Source: Gammaproteobacteria bacterium (GTDB lineage Bacteria > Pseudomonadota > Gammaproteobacteria > Enterobacterales > Alteromonadaceae). From it: a stretch of DNA of 10,760 nucleotides. The DNA is taken from NCBI GenBank assembly GCA_023380515.1, contig JAMCRH010000120.1, positions 1 through 10,760 of the forward strand, in the 5' to 3' direction. A model generated the notes under the pieces. That model was not told where the DNA came from, ran no database searches, and saw only the letters and a program-made list of their open reading frames with translations. Numbering within the stretch: position 1 is the stretch's first letter; the number at the start of each line of letters is the position of its first letter. The position numbers and the translations under genes were made by a program. Below are positions 1 to 7,208 of this stretch, piece after piece.

Positions 1-2668
1 GCAGCAGAGCGCGTTGAGCGTATTCTGCACCGTCGATCACGTCAATCTTCGGTAATTTTTCGAAGATGTTCTGTGCGCCAACAGTCACACGACCGTTCCA
101 CGGAGTGTTATAGCTTAACTGCAGATCGTGAGTTGTCCACGTACCCCAGTTACCACAACGAGCGGTAGTTACGTTTGCACCAGCATCAGTACAGTTAGGG
201 AATTCGCCGTCTGCGTTACGTGCTTCAACGAACGTGTACTGAGTACCGATTACGTTGATGTTCCACGCTGCAGTGAAGTCGCCCCAAGTGTATTGGTTTT
301 GTAACGTGATACGCTGCTGTGGTAAACCACGGTCCTTCACTTCGTTACGTCCACCATCAGTTTTGTAGTCGATGATGTGCGATACGCTCAAGTTAGACGT
401 CAGTGCACCCATGTCACCAAAGTCAAACTGAGTACGAACGTTGATATCTAAACCAGATGTTTCCAAAGTACCTGCGTTACCGAAACCAGCGTCGATACGC
501 GTGATAGCACCGTTGGCGTCACGAGTAACACCCAAACCGGCTGGAATTGGGTCACCGGCAGTTTCTGCATCAATCAGGTTCTGAGAAGTGTATGAACGGA
601 TACGGTCATCGATTTCAATGTTGTAGTAGTCAACAGTGAAGTTCATCCACTCAGTTGGCTGGTAAGCCACACCTAATGAGAACTGAGTTGAAGACTCAGA
701 GCTCAAGTCTGGGTTCGCAATGTAGAACGCGTTGATCTGACACGCCTGATTTCGGTTACCAGTTAAGATTTCACAAGTGTCTGGATCGCGCACTGAATCC
801 GCTGAGAACGACGTTAACTGAGTTAACACGTCAAGCGTTGGTGCACGGAAACCTAAGCCGTAAGAACCACGAAGCAGAAGGTTGTCCATTGGCTGCCAGC
901 GTAAGCTCACTTTTGGTGAGAAGTCTGAACCGTAGTCAGAGTAGTCATCGAAACGACCAGCGACAGACATTTCTAGATCATACGTTAGCGGCGCTAAAAT
1001 TTCGAAGTAAGCAGCAGTTACGTCACGGCCACCACCTGCAGAGTTACCAGCAGAACCACCCACTAAGCCAGCTTCTGACTGTGAGTCGTACTTATCTTGA
1101 TAACGCTCGTCACGACGCTCGATACCAACGAAACCTTGCATCATGCCGCCGCCGATTTCTGTGATTTCGAAACCAGCAGATGCGTAAATTTCATCAATAT
1201 CAAAAGTAGAGATACGTGAAATTGTTACTACGCCCGCAGACAGAATGTCTTGTGGGTTCTTCGACGGGTTTTGGATGTCATAACCAAAACGACACGCAAT
1301 CGCGTCAAACGAGCCATCTGAACAATAACCTGGGTTAAAGTTGTTAACGTTTGACCAAGCAGTTGAAGCTGCTAAGTAACCGTTACCGATGTCTGATGTT
1401 TTGTTACGTACGCGACGAACACCGAAGTCGAGGTCAAAGCCACCAACACGGCCTTCAGCACCAACCAAAAAGTCAACGTTCTCGTTGTCTACTTCACTGT
1501 CACGGTTACCCATGGCAGCAAAACGGTGGTAGAAGAATACGTCTTGTGGATCACCAACTGACGGGTCGAATGCAACGCTGTTCGGGTTACGTGGATCGTA
1601 CATCCAAGCATTCGGGTTCGTTGGGTTATTGTAGCTGTCAGCCGGTGTCGCTAGACCAGAATAGAAGATATTCGAATCTGGGGCTGGCGCATAACGACCG
1701 AATGAACTGGTTTTCGCAATGCTCGCATTAGAGTATAAGCGCCAGTCATTGTTGATGTCGTGTTGCACTTTCAAGAACAACGACTCATTCGAAGTTGATG
1801 CTTCGTTCGCGTTGGTTGCGTTAAAGTTAAACTGACAACGCTCGAGATTGCTCACAGTGATGTTGAAGAAGTTGTCTTCCGCACAACCACCTGGGACTTC
1901 ACGGAATACGGCTTCTGACGCAGGGCGCCAGTTGTTCCCATAGATTGAAGAACCTGGCTGTACCCACGGGTAGTCACGTTCAAAAATGATTTCACGCTTG
2001 TTCCAAGAAACACCACCGATAACGCTCGTGGTGTCTGAAGAAGCGCCAAATACCGCAGAACCGTTCTCACGGTCACCACCGTCAGCTGGAACTGATACTT
2101 CACCAGCACCAACTGTTAACTCTGCGCCGTTGAAGTCACGACGAGTGATAACGTTGATTACACCGCCGATTGCGTCAGAACCGTAAACCGCTGATGCACC
2201 GTCAGATAGAATTTCGATACGCTCAATCGCACCCATAGGGATTGAGTTTAAGTCTTGCGATGAACCAGTTGAAGGAGACATCGTTAAACGACGACCGTCA
2301 ACAAGTACTAGCGTACGGCTCGCACCAAGACCACGCATGTTAACCTGGCTCACGCCCTGCGCTGAAGAACCAGACTGCGGACGGAATGAACCAGCGCTGT
2401 TAAAGGTTGTGTTACGGATAAGGTCAGCTGCAGAAATCTCACCAGACAGTTCGATCGACTGACGGTCGATAACTGTTACTGGTAGTGCACCTTCCATGTC
2501 CGTACGCTGAATACGTGAACCAGTTACCTGGATACGCTCAACGCGCTCTGCTGCTTCTTCTTCCTGCTCCTGGTCCTGCGCTGAGGCAATGCCTGTCATC
2601 GCAGTAGCAGTCGCACCAAACATTAGTGCTAAGCGGATAGACTTAGCTAATTTATTATTGGTGTACAT
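1..2668 (-). CDS. TonB-dependent outer-membrane receptor (C-terminus cut by window edge)
   Basis: 889 codons are visible and the reading frame is still open at base 1, so the end of the barrel is missing. The ATG at 2668 is preceded by a good ribosome site (GGGAGAAAC). Residues 1-30 form a signal peptide ending in ASA before QDQEQ. A TonB-box-like stretch (RIQVTGSRI, 45-53) leads into the plug domain, about 56-178, with VNMRGLGASRTLVLVDGRR and ERIEILSDGASAVYGSDAIGGVINVITRR. The rest is beta-barrel, including GSYGLGFRAPTLD and a late GAQNIFEKLP stretch near the end. Family role: TonB-energised uptake of a large substrate across the outer membrane. The substrate cannot be read from the sequence. 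All eight visible cysteines occur as four close pairs. Codon choice is strongly biased (Arg mostly CGT, Gly GGT, Asn AAC), which suggests high expression. It stands alone behind a long leader and is probably its own transcription unit. Confidence 0.95.
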   Translation of the reverse strand, partial: MYTNNKLAKSIRLALMFGATATAMTGIASAQDQEQEEEAAERVERIQVTGSRIQRTDMEGALPVTVIDRQSIELSGEISAADLIRNTTFNSAGSFRPQSGSSAQGVSQVNMRGLGASRTLVLVDGRRLTMSPSTGSSQDLNSIPMGAIERIEILSDGASAVYGSDAIGGVINVITRRDFNGAELTVGAGEVSVPADGGDRENGSAVFGASSDTTSVIGGVSWNKREIIFERDYPWVQPGSSIYGNNWRPASEAVFREVPGGCAEDNFFNITVSNLERCQFNFNATNANEASTSNESLFLKVQHDINNDWRLYSNASIAKTSSFGRYAPAPDSNIFYSGLATPADSYNNPTNPNAWMYDPRNPNSVAFDPSVGDPQDVFFYHRFAAMGNRDSEVDNENVDFLVGAEGRVGGFDLDFGVRRVRNKTSDIGNGYLAASTAWSNVNNFNPGYCSDGSFDAIACRFGYDIQNPSKNPQDILSAGVVTISRISTFDIDEIYASAGFEITEIGGGMMQGFVGIERRDERYQDKYDSQSEAGLVGGSAGNSAGGGRDVTAAYFEILAPLTYDLEMSVAGRFDDYSDYGSDFSPKVSLRWQPMDNLLLRGSYGLGFRAPTLDVLTQLTSFSADSVRDPDTCEILTGNRNQACQINAFYIANPDLSSESSTQFSLGVAYQPTEWMNFTVDYYNIEIDDRIRSYTSQNLIDAETAGDPIPAGLGVTRDANGAITRIDAGFGNAGTLETSGLDINVRTQFDFGDMGALTSNLSVSHIIDYKTDGGRNEVKDRGLPQQRITLQNQYTWGDFTAAWNINVIGTQYTFVEARNADGEFPNCTDAGANVTTARCGNWGTWTTHDLQLSYNTPWNGRVTVGAQNIFEKLPKIDVIDGAEYAQRALL

Positions 2669-2683
2669 GTAGTTTCTCCCTGG

Positions 2684-2698
2684 ATCACATTAAGTGAT
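2684..2698 (-). promoter_or_regulatory. short inverted repeat just upstream of the receptor ribosome site
   Basis: ATCAC and GTGAT arms flank a 5-base centre, ending about 15 bases before the receptor start codon and next to its ribosome site. The arms point opposite to those of a CRP site, so I do not call it one. It could be a small hairpin or an operator. The evidence is symmetry only. Confidence 0.25.
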
Positions 2699-2709
2699 TT
2701 TTAGGTTTA

Positions 2710-2734
2710 GTTTACTGGCACATGCCTAGTAAAC
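2710..2734 (-). promoter_or_regulatory. stable hairpin in the receptor mRNA leader
   Basis: On the coding (minus) strand, GTTTACT-A-GGC pairs with GCC-AGTAAAC around the loop ATGT. This gives a 10-bp stem with a single bulged A. No T-run follows on either strand, so it is not an intrinsic terminator. If transcription starts upstream near 2900, this hairpin lies in the 5' untranslated leader about 40 bases before the start codon. A role in mRNA stability or regulation is inferred only. Confidence 0.45.
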
Positions 2735-2854
2735 GGGTCGAAGCCTCGTGGCTCCTGTTGCTCTATTTTTTACTTTTCTGACACCCCGCGAACGGGATGA
2801 CTCAAAAGTACACAAGGTTGTAACAAACTCTGTGAGAACTTTAAAGAAGTTAAA

Positions 2855-2874
2855 TTGTCACAAAGATGTGGCAA
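2855..2874. promoter_or_regulatory. 20-bp imperfect palindrome, operator candidate
   Basis: TTGTCACA and TGTGGCAA flank AAGA. The two 8-base arms are complementary except for one position. The site lies downstream of the best receptor promoter candidate, where a repressor could act. No known regulator is recognised. Confidence 0.3.
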
Positions 2875-2906
2875 ATTTTCCTGCTTTTAACGCCCTCAAC
2901 GACCTG

Positions 2907-2934
2907 ACTATATCAAAACGTATAAGGTATGCAA
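2907..2934 (-). promoter_or_regulatory. candidate sigma-70 promoter for the receptor gene
   Basis: On the minus strand, TTGCAT is followed after 16 bases by TATAGT. The -10 matches consensus at 5 of 6 positions and the -35 at 3 of 6. It would give a leader of roughly 230 bases. It is the best hexamer pair I saw in this region, but weak on its own. Confidence 0.3.
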
Positions 2935-2942
2935 GGGTAAAT

Positions 2943-2958
2943 TTGCGTTTTTACGCAA
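2943..2958. promoter_or_regulatory. perfect palindrome TTGCGT-TTTT-ACGCAA
   Basis: The two 6-base arms are perfectly complementary across a 4-base centre. The site sits 8 bases upstream of the candidate receptor -35 box. That position suits an activator or upstream operator, but the regulator is unknown. As RNA it could also form a short hairpin downstream of the kynA unit. Confidence 0.35.
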
Positions 2959-3056
2959 CCTATGTGAAGAAATCGTGAAGTAAATGTCGATAAATCGTAA
3001 AGAATATGCGACAGCAGGCAAATAGCCCGCTAGGCCGAGGCTTTTAGATATGTTAA

Positions 3057-3338
3057 TCAGGAGGGTCGATAAAGGGCTTGTACTAAGGCGCTAAGCTGTT
3101 GTTGTACGACGTTATTCATGAAGCCATACACCGGCGAGTCGGCTCGTAATTCATGTAACGCTTGAGCGTTTTTTTCCGCTTCTGCTAAATAATCCATGAC
3201 CTGGGTGCTGCGGGTTTTAAATAAACCCTGGTCAAACCACTCATGGGTTAACTCAGGCGGAAACAGGGCTGCGCGCTCACGTAAGCGCGCAAACACTGCT
3301 TCGGTTTTTCCTCGGGTTTCGTCAATTCCAGTAAACAT
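3057..3338 (-). CDS. Small PriC-like protein (N-terminal domain only), coupled to kynA
   Basis: This 93-residue soluble protein has no signal peptide, membrane segment or cysteine and is probably all helical. Its ATG overlaps the kynA stop codon by one base (TAATG), a typical translational-coupling arrangement. Residues about 34-61 (FDQGLFKTRSTQ, then LAEAEKNAQAL) follow the pattern I recall from the N-terminal half of E. coli PriC (FDRHLFQTRATT, then LDEAGDNLAAL), and a QL-x-A match follows near residue 81. PriC loads DnaB at stalled forks and is about 175 residues long. Here the protein stops after the first domain, and the downstream sequence shows no trace of the SSB/DnaB-binding C-terminal half. 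It may be a genuine single-domain homologue, a decayed priC, or a helical protein with chance likeness. A link to tryptophan catabolism is not explained. The gene is real on the strength of its coupling; the family call is moderate. Confidence 0.75.
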   Translation of the reverse strand: MFTGIDETRGKTEAVFARLRERAALFPPELTHEWFDQGLFKTRSTQVMDYLAEAEKNAQALHELRADSPVYGFMNNVVQQQLSALVQALYRPS

Positions 3339-4423
3339 TAACGTCCTCGTCGTAAGCTCGCGTGAACATTACGCGGTAATTCTGGCAATGTCTTCTTCGG
3401 TACTAAATACGTCGCCAGGTTCATAAAGTCAGCAAAAATTCGGTTTTTCTCCGTTGTCCGTTTCAGATAATCATGCCCTGACGAACCGCCTGTGCCTATC
3501 TTTGACCCTAGCATACGTTGCACCATCATGGCATGTCGATAACGCCAAATGGTTAGGTTTTCGTCGAGGTCAGTCAGCGCATTGAGTACTTGATACGGCA
3601 AGTTGAACGCTGGCTCTTCGCGATATAAGTGAATAAACAAAGCGGCTTGCATCGCTCGTTGTGACAGCCGAACGCGGCCGTCTTCTTGCATAGCCGTATA
3701 TAAATCACGGTCAAACAGCGCAGCAAAATTCGCGCGACTACTGGCCAGTTCACTTAATTCACTCGCTTTTTCTTCGTCACTCAACAACGGATTTTCGCGA
3801 ACAATATCCTCTTCATGCTGAATCTGACTTTCGATGGCCGCTTGATAATGTTGCCAGAACTTAAAGTCATCCTGCTCAAGAAACGGCATCCGAGCGAGCC
3901 ACGCATCCACCATGGCGAACAAATCCGGTTTCTCTTCTAATTGTTCCAGATACGCGCGGTCTTGGTCATTAATGCGGTTGTAAAAAGACGCTTGGTCAAA
4001 GGCGATCCGTTTGTCGCGCTTAACCCCTAAAGAGATTTCGATTTCCTTAAACTGAATACTTTGAAATCCAGACGCTGGCACTAAGAAATCTCGAAACTCG
4101 AGAAACTCCTGCGCCGTCATGGTTTCCATGACATTAATCTGTTGATTCAGTAATTCTTGAATGGTGACAATACGCTGCAGCCGGTGCACGAGCGTCATCA
4201 ATTGCTCATCGGCTATTTCAGCCTGACCAAAAATCCCTAATATCGAGCGGAGTTCATGAATTATCTGCTTAAACCACAGTTCATAGGCTTGGTGCACAAT
4301 GATAAACAAGGTTTCTTCATGCGCTTCCGGACCGTATTTAGGACTGACCGGCTGTTGCGCCGACAACAAGCGATCTAAACCTAAATAGTCACCGTAATAG
4401 ACTGGGTCATACTTCTTACTCAT
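3338..4423 (-). CDS. kynA: Tryptophan 2,3-dioxygenase
   Basis: The enzyme uses haem to insert O2 into L-tryptophan, giving N-formylkynurenine, the first step of the kynurenine pathway in the cytoplasm. The 361 residues show the family signatures: YGDYL near the N-terminus, ETLFIIVHQAYELWFKQ with the distal His44, EFRDFL with the substrate-binding Arg111, and WRYRHAMMVQRMLGSKIG (proximal His297) followed by TGGSSG. It is longer than the roughly 280-300 residues of many bacterial forms, with extra sequence in the middle (about 140-250). No kynB or kynU is present nearby, so the rest of the pathway must lie elsewhere. A 137-base gap separates it from panE, with its own promoter candidate and a palindrome. 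The downstream PriC-like gene overlaps its stop codon and is surely co-transcribed. Confidence 0.96.
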   Translation of the reverse strand: MSKKYDPVYYGDYLGLDRLLSAQQPVSPKYGPEAHEETLFIIVHQAYELWFKQIIHELRSILGIFGQAEIADEQLMTLVHRLQRIVTIQELLNQQINVMETMTAQEFLEFRDFLVPASGFQSIQFKEIEISLGVKRDKRIAFDQASFYNRINDQDRAYLEQLEEKPDLFAMVDAWLARMPFLEQDDFKFWQHYQAAIESQIQHEEDIVRENPLLSDEEKASELSELASSRANFAALFDRDLYTAMQEDGRVRLSQRAMQAALFIHLYREEPAFNLPYQVLNALTDLDENLTIWRYRHAMMVQRMLGSKIGTGGSSGHDYLKRTTEKNRIFADFMNLATYLVPKKTLPELPRNVHASLRRGR

Positions 4424-4476
4424 ACTACCGTTTCCCTTTCTTCTTATTCTAATTATTGATGGAAATCACCAAGTTA

Positions 4477-4491
4477 GTTATTGCCAATAAC
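4477..4491. promoter_or_regulatory. Perfect 15-bp palindrome over the kynA promoter
   Basis: GTTATTG-C-CAATAAC has perfect 7-base arms around one central base. It overlaps the predicted -10 box and the expected start of kynA transcription, the classic place for a repressor. Lrp/AsnC-type regulators (KynR in Pseudomonas controls kyn genes) bind sites of about this length. Assigning it to such a protein is inference. Confidence 0.5.
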
Positions 4492-4515
4492 ATTTGCTCA
4501 CACATTGAAAAACAA
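4487..4515 (-). promoter_or_regulatory. Candidate kynA promoter
   Basis: On the minus strand, TTGTTT is followed after exactly 17 bases by TGTTAT. It lies in an A+T-rich gap upstream of kynA and would give a leader of about 56 bases. The hexamers are moderate (3 and 4 of 6 matches). Spacing, A+T content and the overlapping palindrome add weight. Confidence 0.4.
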
Positions 4516-4560
4516 AATAAAAACAAATTGCTATAACTTTTGTTATTTCCGCTATGATTA

Positions 4561-5520
4561 CTACTCAGATGAGCGAACGCCTGATTTCAGCTCAAGCTGA
4601 CGGATTTTCTCGGCAAGTTCACAATTGACGCGCGTGAAAACCTGACGTAGCTTGCCCTGTGCGCAGACAAAGCCGTTTAAATAATCAATTTCGGTTGGCC
4701 GTTGCGCTTCAATATCCTGTAGCATACTACAGCGATTGCCCGCAGTTGCTCGGATCACTTGTTGCACCTCTGCAACTAACTCGTCAGCATCGAGCATCGG
4801 ATTCACATTCGCGATTTCTTCGCAAATGGCGCGAATCTGCGCCCGCGCCTCTTCGCTGCGCAACACCCCATTGACGCCACCGGCTAACGTCGCCAAAGGG
4901 TTAATTGCACAATTCACCGCCAATTTCCGCCAGCGCCGTTGCTCAATGTCTGCGTCCCACTGTAGTGGTGGCCATGCAGCTGCTAGCTTATCGAGCCAAC
5001 TCGGCGGCACTGTTTCAGGAACTGTTTCAGGAACTGAACTAGCTGTCTTTTCAGGTTCAGCGTATTCGGTCGGTTGCCGCCGACCTATCCAACTTTGCCC
5101 TAACCCCGCTAACACTGAGTGATAACGGCTTTGCCGCCAAGCACCATGGGTGGTCACCAAGTCATACACCTGCCAATTCGGTTGCTGAGCCAGATACGCT
5201 TCGCCAGCACCAAGGCCATTATGACTGACCACGAGAGTCGCATCGGCGGCAAGGCCTTCACCTTGTAGCTGGCGTAGCAAAGGTTCCAATTGCCAGGCTT
5301 TAACACAGAGCAACCAAACCGCATCTGCGCCAGCATCTTTGGCACTTTGACAGCGCGGCAAACTCAACTCACGCACTTGGTTATTTTGGGTTGTTTGCAG
5401 GCGCACCACAGCAGCCTCGCTGTCGCGCACATACAGGCTTACCGCTTCGCCACTAGCATGCAAGGCTTGCGCCCACTGCATGCCTAGTGCGCCGGTGCCA
5501 ACCACAACCCACTGCGTCAT
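4561..5520 (-). CDS. panE: 2-dehydropantoate 2-reductase (ketopantoate reductase)
   Basis: The enzyme reduces ketopantoate to pantoate with NADPH, in the pantothenate/coenzyme A route. The 319 residues begin with the Rossmann motif VVVGTGALG (5-13). Then come HNG with Asn101, WRKLAVNCAINPL with catalytic Lys199, and the SMLQDIEAQRPTEIDYLNGF block with Glu277, as in E. coli PanE (about 303 residues). Its ATG overlaps the ampG stop (ATGA, 4 bases), so it is translationally coupled and the last gene of the run. Residues about 150-172 are an extra Pro/Glu/Thr-rich loop containing VPET twice, from a 12-bp tandem duplication. This lies between the two domains in a variable region and should not touch the active site. 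Confidence 0.93.
   Translation of the reverse strand: MTQWVVVGTGALGMQWAQALHASGEAVSLYVRDSEAAVVRLQTTQNNQVRELSLPRCQSAKDAGADAVWLLCVKAWQLEPLLRQLQGEGLAADATLVVSHNGLGAGEAYLAQQPNWQVYDLVTTHGAWRQSRYHSVLAGLGQSWIGRRQPTEYAEPEKTASSVPETVPETVPPSWLDKLAAAWPPLQWDADIEQRRWRKLAVNCAINPLATLAGGVNGVLRSEEARAQIRAICEEIANVNPMLDADELVAEVQQVIRATAGNRCSMLQDIEAQRPTEIDYLNGFVCAQGKLRQVFTRVNCELAEKIRQLELKSGVRSSE
5009..5032. repeat. 12-bp tandem duplication inside panE
   Basis: The unit ACTGTTTCAGGA is present twice, back to back and identical, followed by a partial third copy (ACTG). In frame it encodes VPET-VPET in an inserted loop of PanE. The unit is a multiple of three, so the frame is kept. It looks like a recent slippage event. 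Confidence 0.8.
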
Positions 5521-7205
5521 ATTTCATCCCCGTTCTCTTTGTCCCAAGCTGCTTGGCGCTCGCGACTCGCATCTTCAAGACGCTGCACATCACAGCGTAT
5601 GAACCATAAGAATAGCAAACTTGGAATCACCATGACGGTGGTCAGGAGGAAAAATACCGCCCAATTGCCGTCGAGCCAGTCAACAACAACGCCACTGTAG
5701 GCCGCTAAAACTGTGCGCCCAAGGGTACCAATTGAGGCCATCAACGCATATTGCGTCGCGGTAAACGCACGGTTCGCTAACAAACTAATTAAGGCAACAA
5801 AAGCAACTGTCGACCACGCCGAAGTAAAACCGTCGGTAATCACCGCTGCTAATAAAAGCGCTTTGTCCGGCCCCACTAATGCTAAAGCAGAGAAAAGTAG
5901 GTTACTGGCGGCCATGGCACTACCACCAATGAACAGGCCCTTAAGGATACCAATGCGCATGTTGACGTATGAGCCAATGAGTGCAAACGCAATGGTGACC
6001 CACCAGTTCACCAATTTCGAATACAAACCAATTTCCGCATTGGTAAAGCCGACCTCTTGGTAAAACACGATCGACATACGCCCAAGGAAGGCTTCGCCAA
6101 CTTTAAACAGCAGCACGAATAATAGGATAGACAGTGCAAAGCGCACGCCGTTGCGACGGAAAAATTCAGCCAAAGGCTCAACTAAAGTCACCACTAACCA
6201 TGCCACCGTCCGATGGCCTAGGCTAATTCGAACGGGCGTTGTAGTGATAGCGCCGGTCGCCGGCGTTTGAAAACGAATCAGTGTTTTGGCCAATGGCACC
6301 AAGGCGGCAACCATCAGCGCGAGCCACAACAACCAACCAACGCCCCCTACTTGGCCACTTATAGCTGCAATAATCAGTAGCAACATGGCCACGGCCAATA
6401 CCATGAGCGCAGCCATTTGCCGAGGTTGCGCTGCGGCAATTTGCTGATAGTGCAATTCCGCTTCGCGCTGCTTTGCGCCGCGTGCAGTTTTCGGCTCTTG
6501 AGCTAACCACACGCCAGCACTCAGTAACAGCATCACGGCAGCAAGCCATTGATACACTTGCGCCCAATCCATTCCTTGCAGAAAGAACGTTGAGGTACCC
6601 GACGTGTCCGTCAAGAAGAAAGGAATCGCACCCAAGCCTGCAAAGCCCGTCCACCACCCTGCTGTGGCCATGGCTGCTGCGGCTGACTGCACGCGCGCTT
6701 CGTGCTCACCCACCGAATCGATTCGATACGCATCTATCGCAATATCTTGCGTAGCTGAGAAAATCGCAATGGTTAGCGCCACCATTCCGGCAAACCGCAA
6801 GCTTTCGGTAAAGTCGATATGCGCTAAGGCAAAACAGGCTGCTGCGACCCCAAACTGACAAAACAAAATCCAGCCACGACGGTGGCCAAGCCAGTCGCTC
6901 AGCAGCGGCACTTTAATCCGGTCAACCAAAGGCGACCACAGAAAGTTCACCGAGTACGCAGCAAATACAGCACCGAAATAGCCAATGGTTGCGCGCGTAA
7001 AGCCCATTTCGTTCAGCCAAGCTGTCATCGACGAGCCGATCATCACCCATGGATAACCACTGGCCATGCCGAGCAGAAAAATAGTCAGCAGTCGTCGCTG
7101 ACTATAAAACCGAAAAATACTCGCCCATCCCACTGGTGCTCGGCTAATATCGCCCGTGCGCCCAGTGATTGGATCAGGCGTCGCTGTTGGATTGCGCTTC
7201 GACAC
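5517..7205 (-). CDS. ampG: AmpG-type muropeptide permease (MFS)
   Basis: This inner-membrane transporter imports GlcNAc-anhydro-muropeptides from the periplasm for cell-wall recycling; in relatives it also controls beta-lactamase induction. Family features are FLLGMASGYPWVMIGSSMTAWL (43-64, first membrane segment), FLWSPLVDR with GHRRGW (88-112, MFS loop motif) and SATQDIAIDAYRIDS (150-164), all close to E. coli AmpG. At 562 residues it is longer than the E. coli protein (491), with extra hydrophobic segments in the middle (about 265-310). The start is GTG at 7205, three bases after the stop of the prolyl isomerase. There is no good ribosome site, so translation probably depends on coupling. 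A second in-frame GTG at 7133 matches the E. coli N-terminus better and is a possible alternative. It overlaps panE by 4 bases. Confidence 0.94.
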   Translation of the reverse strand: MSKRNPTATPDPITGRTGDISRAPVGWASIFRFYSQRRLLTIFLLGMASGYPWVMIGSSMTAWLNEMGFTRATIGYFGAVFAAYSVNFLWSPLVDRIKVPLLSDWLGHRRGWILFCQFGVAAACFALAHIDFTESLRFAGMVALTIAIFSATQDIAIDAYRIDSVGEHEARVQSAAAAMATAGWWTGFAGLGAIPFFLTDTSGTSTFFLQGMDWAQVYQWLAAVMLLLSAGVWLAQEPKTARGAKQREAELHYQQIAAAQPRQMAALMVLAVAMLLLIIAAISGQVGGVGWLLWLALMVAALVPLAKTLIRFQTPATGAITTTPVRISLGHRTVAWLVVTLVEPLAEFFRRNGVRFALSILLFVLLFKVGEAFLGRMSIVFYQEVGFTNAEIGLYSKLVNWWVTIAFALIGSYVNMRIGILKGLFIGGSAMAASNLLFSALALVGPDKALLLAAVITDGFTSAWSTVAFVALISLLANRAFTATQYALMASIGTLGRTVLAAYSGVVVDWLDGNWAVFFLLTTVMVIPSLLFLWFIRCDVQRLEDASRERQAAWDKENGDEI

Positions 7206-7208
7206 TAA

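Larger units (their letters stand above)
2669..3056. other. 388-base non-coding leader/intergenic region before the receptor gene
   Basis: No convincing gene lies here. A 76-codon plus-strand open frame at 2748-2978 has no recognisable product and no clear ribosome site. The stretch is A+T-rich relative to the genes. It holds four inverted repeats (2943-2958, 2855-2874, 2710-2734, 2684-2698) and a weak minus-strand promoter candidate. It therefore most likely carries the regulatory region and long 5' leader of the receptor gene, plus the 3' end of the kynA unit. Confidence 0.7.

Noticed and set aside
838..1731. Plus-strand open frames of 108 and 126 codons antisense to the receptor
   Set aside because: The receptor frame on the other strand is continuous and strongly homologous; these products look like shadow translations.
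2684..2698. CRP binding site upstream of the receptor
   Set aside because: The arms are TCAC then GTGA, the reverse of TGTGA-N6-TCACA.
2748..2978. 76-codon plus-strand open frame in the receptor upstream region
   Set aside because: The product has no recognisable domain or biased composition, there is no clear ribosome site, and it overlaps the predicted promoter and operators of the receptor.
3014..3048. G+C-rich repeat after the PriC-like gene as the kynA unit terminator
   Set aside because: The pairing is short and the only T-run is on the plus strand, the wrong direction for these genes.
4533..4546. ATAAC-TTTT-GTTAT hairpin after panE as an intrinsic terminator
   Set aside because: The stem is only five mostly A+T pairs; the following T-rich stretch is not a clean run, so termination is doubtful.
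4736..5122. 128-codon plus-strand open frame antisense to panE
   Set aside because: It is opposite conserved PanE motifs and has no coding signals of its own.
6223..6657. 144-codon minus-strand frame inside ampG
   Set aside because: It is an out-of-frame shadow; the ampG frame carries the membrane segments and motifs.
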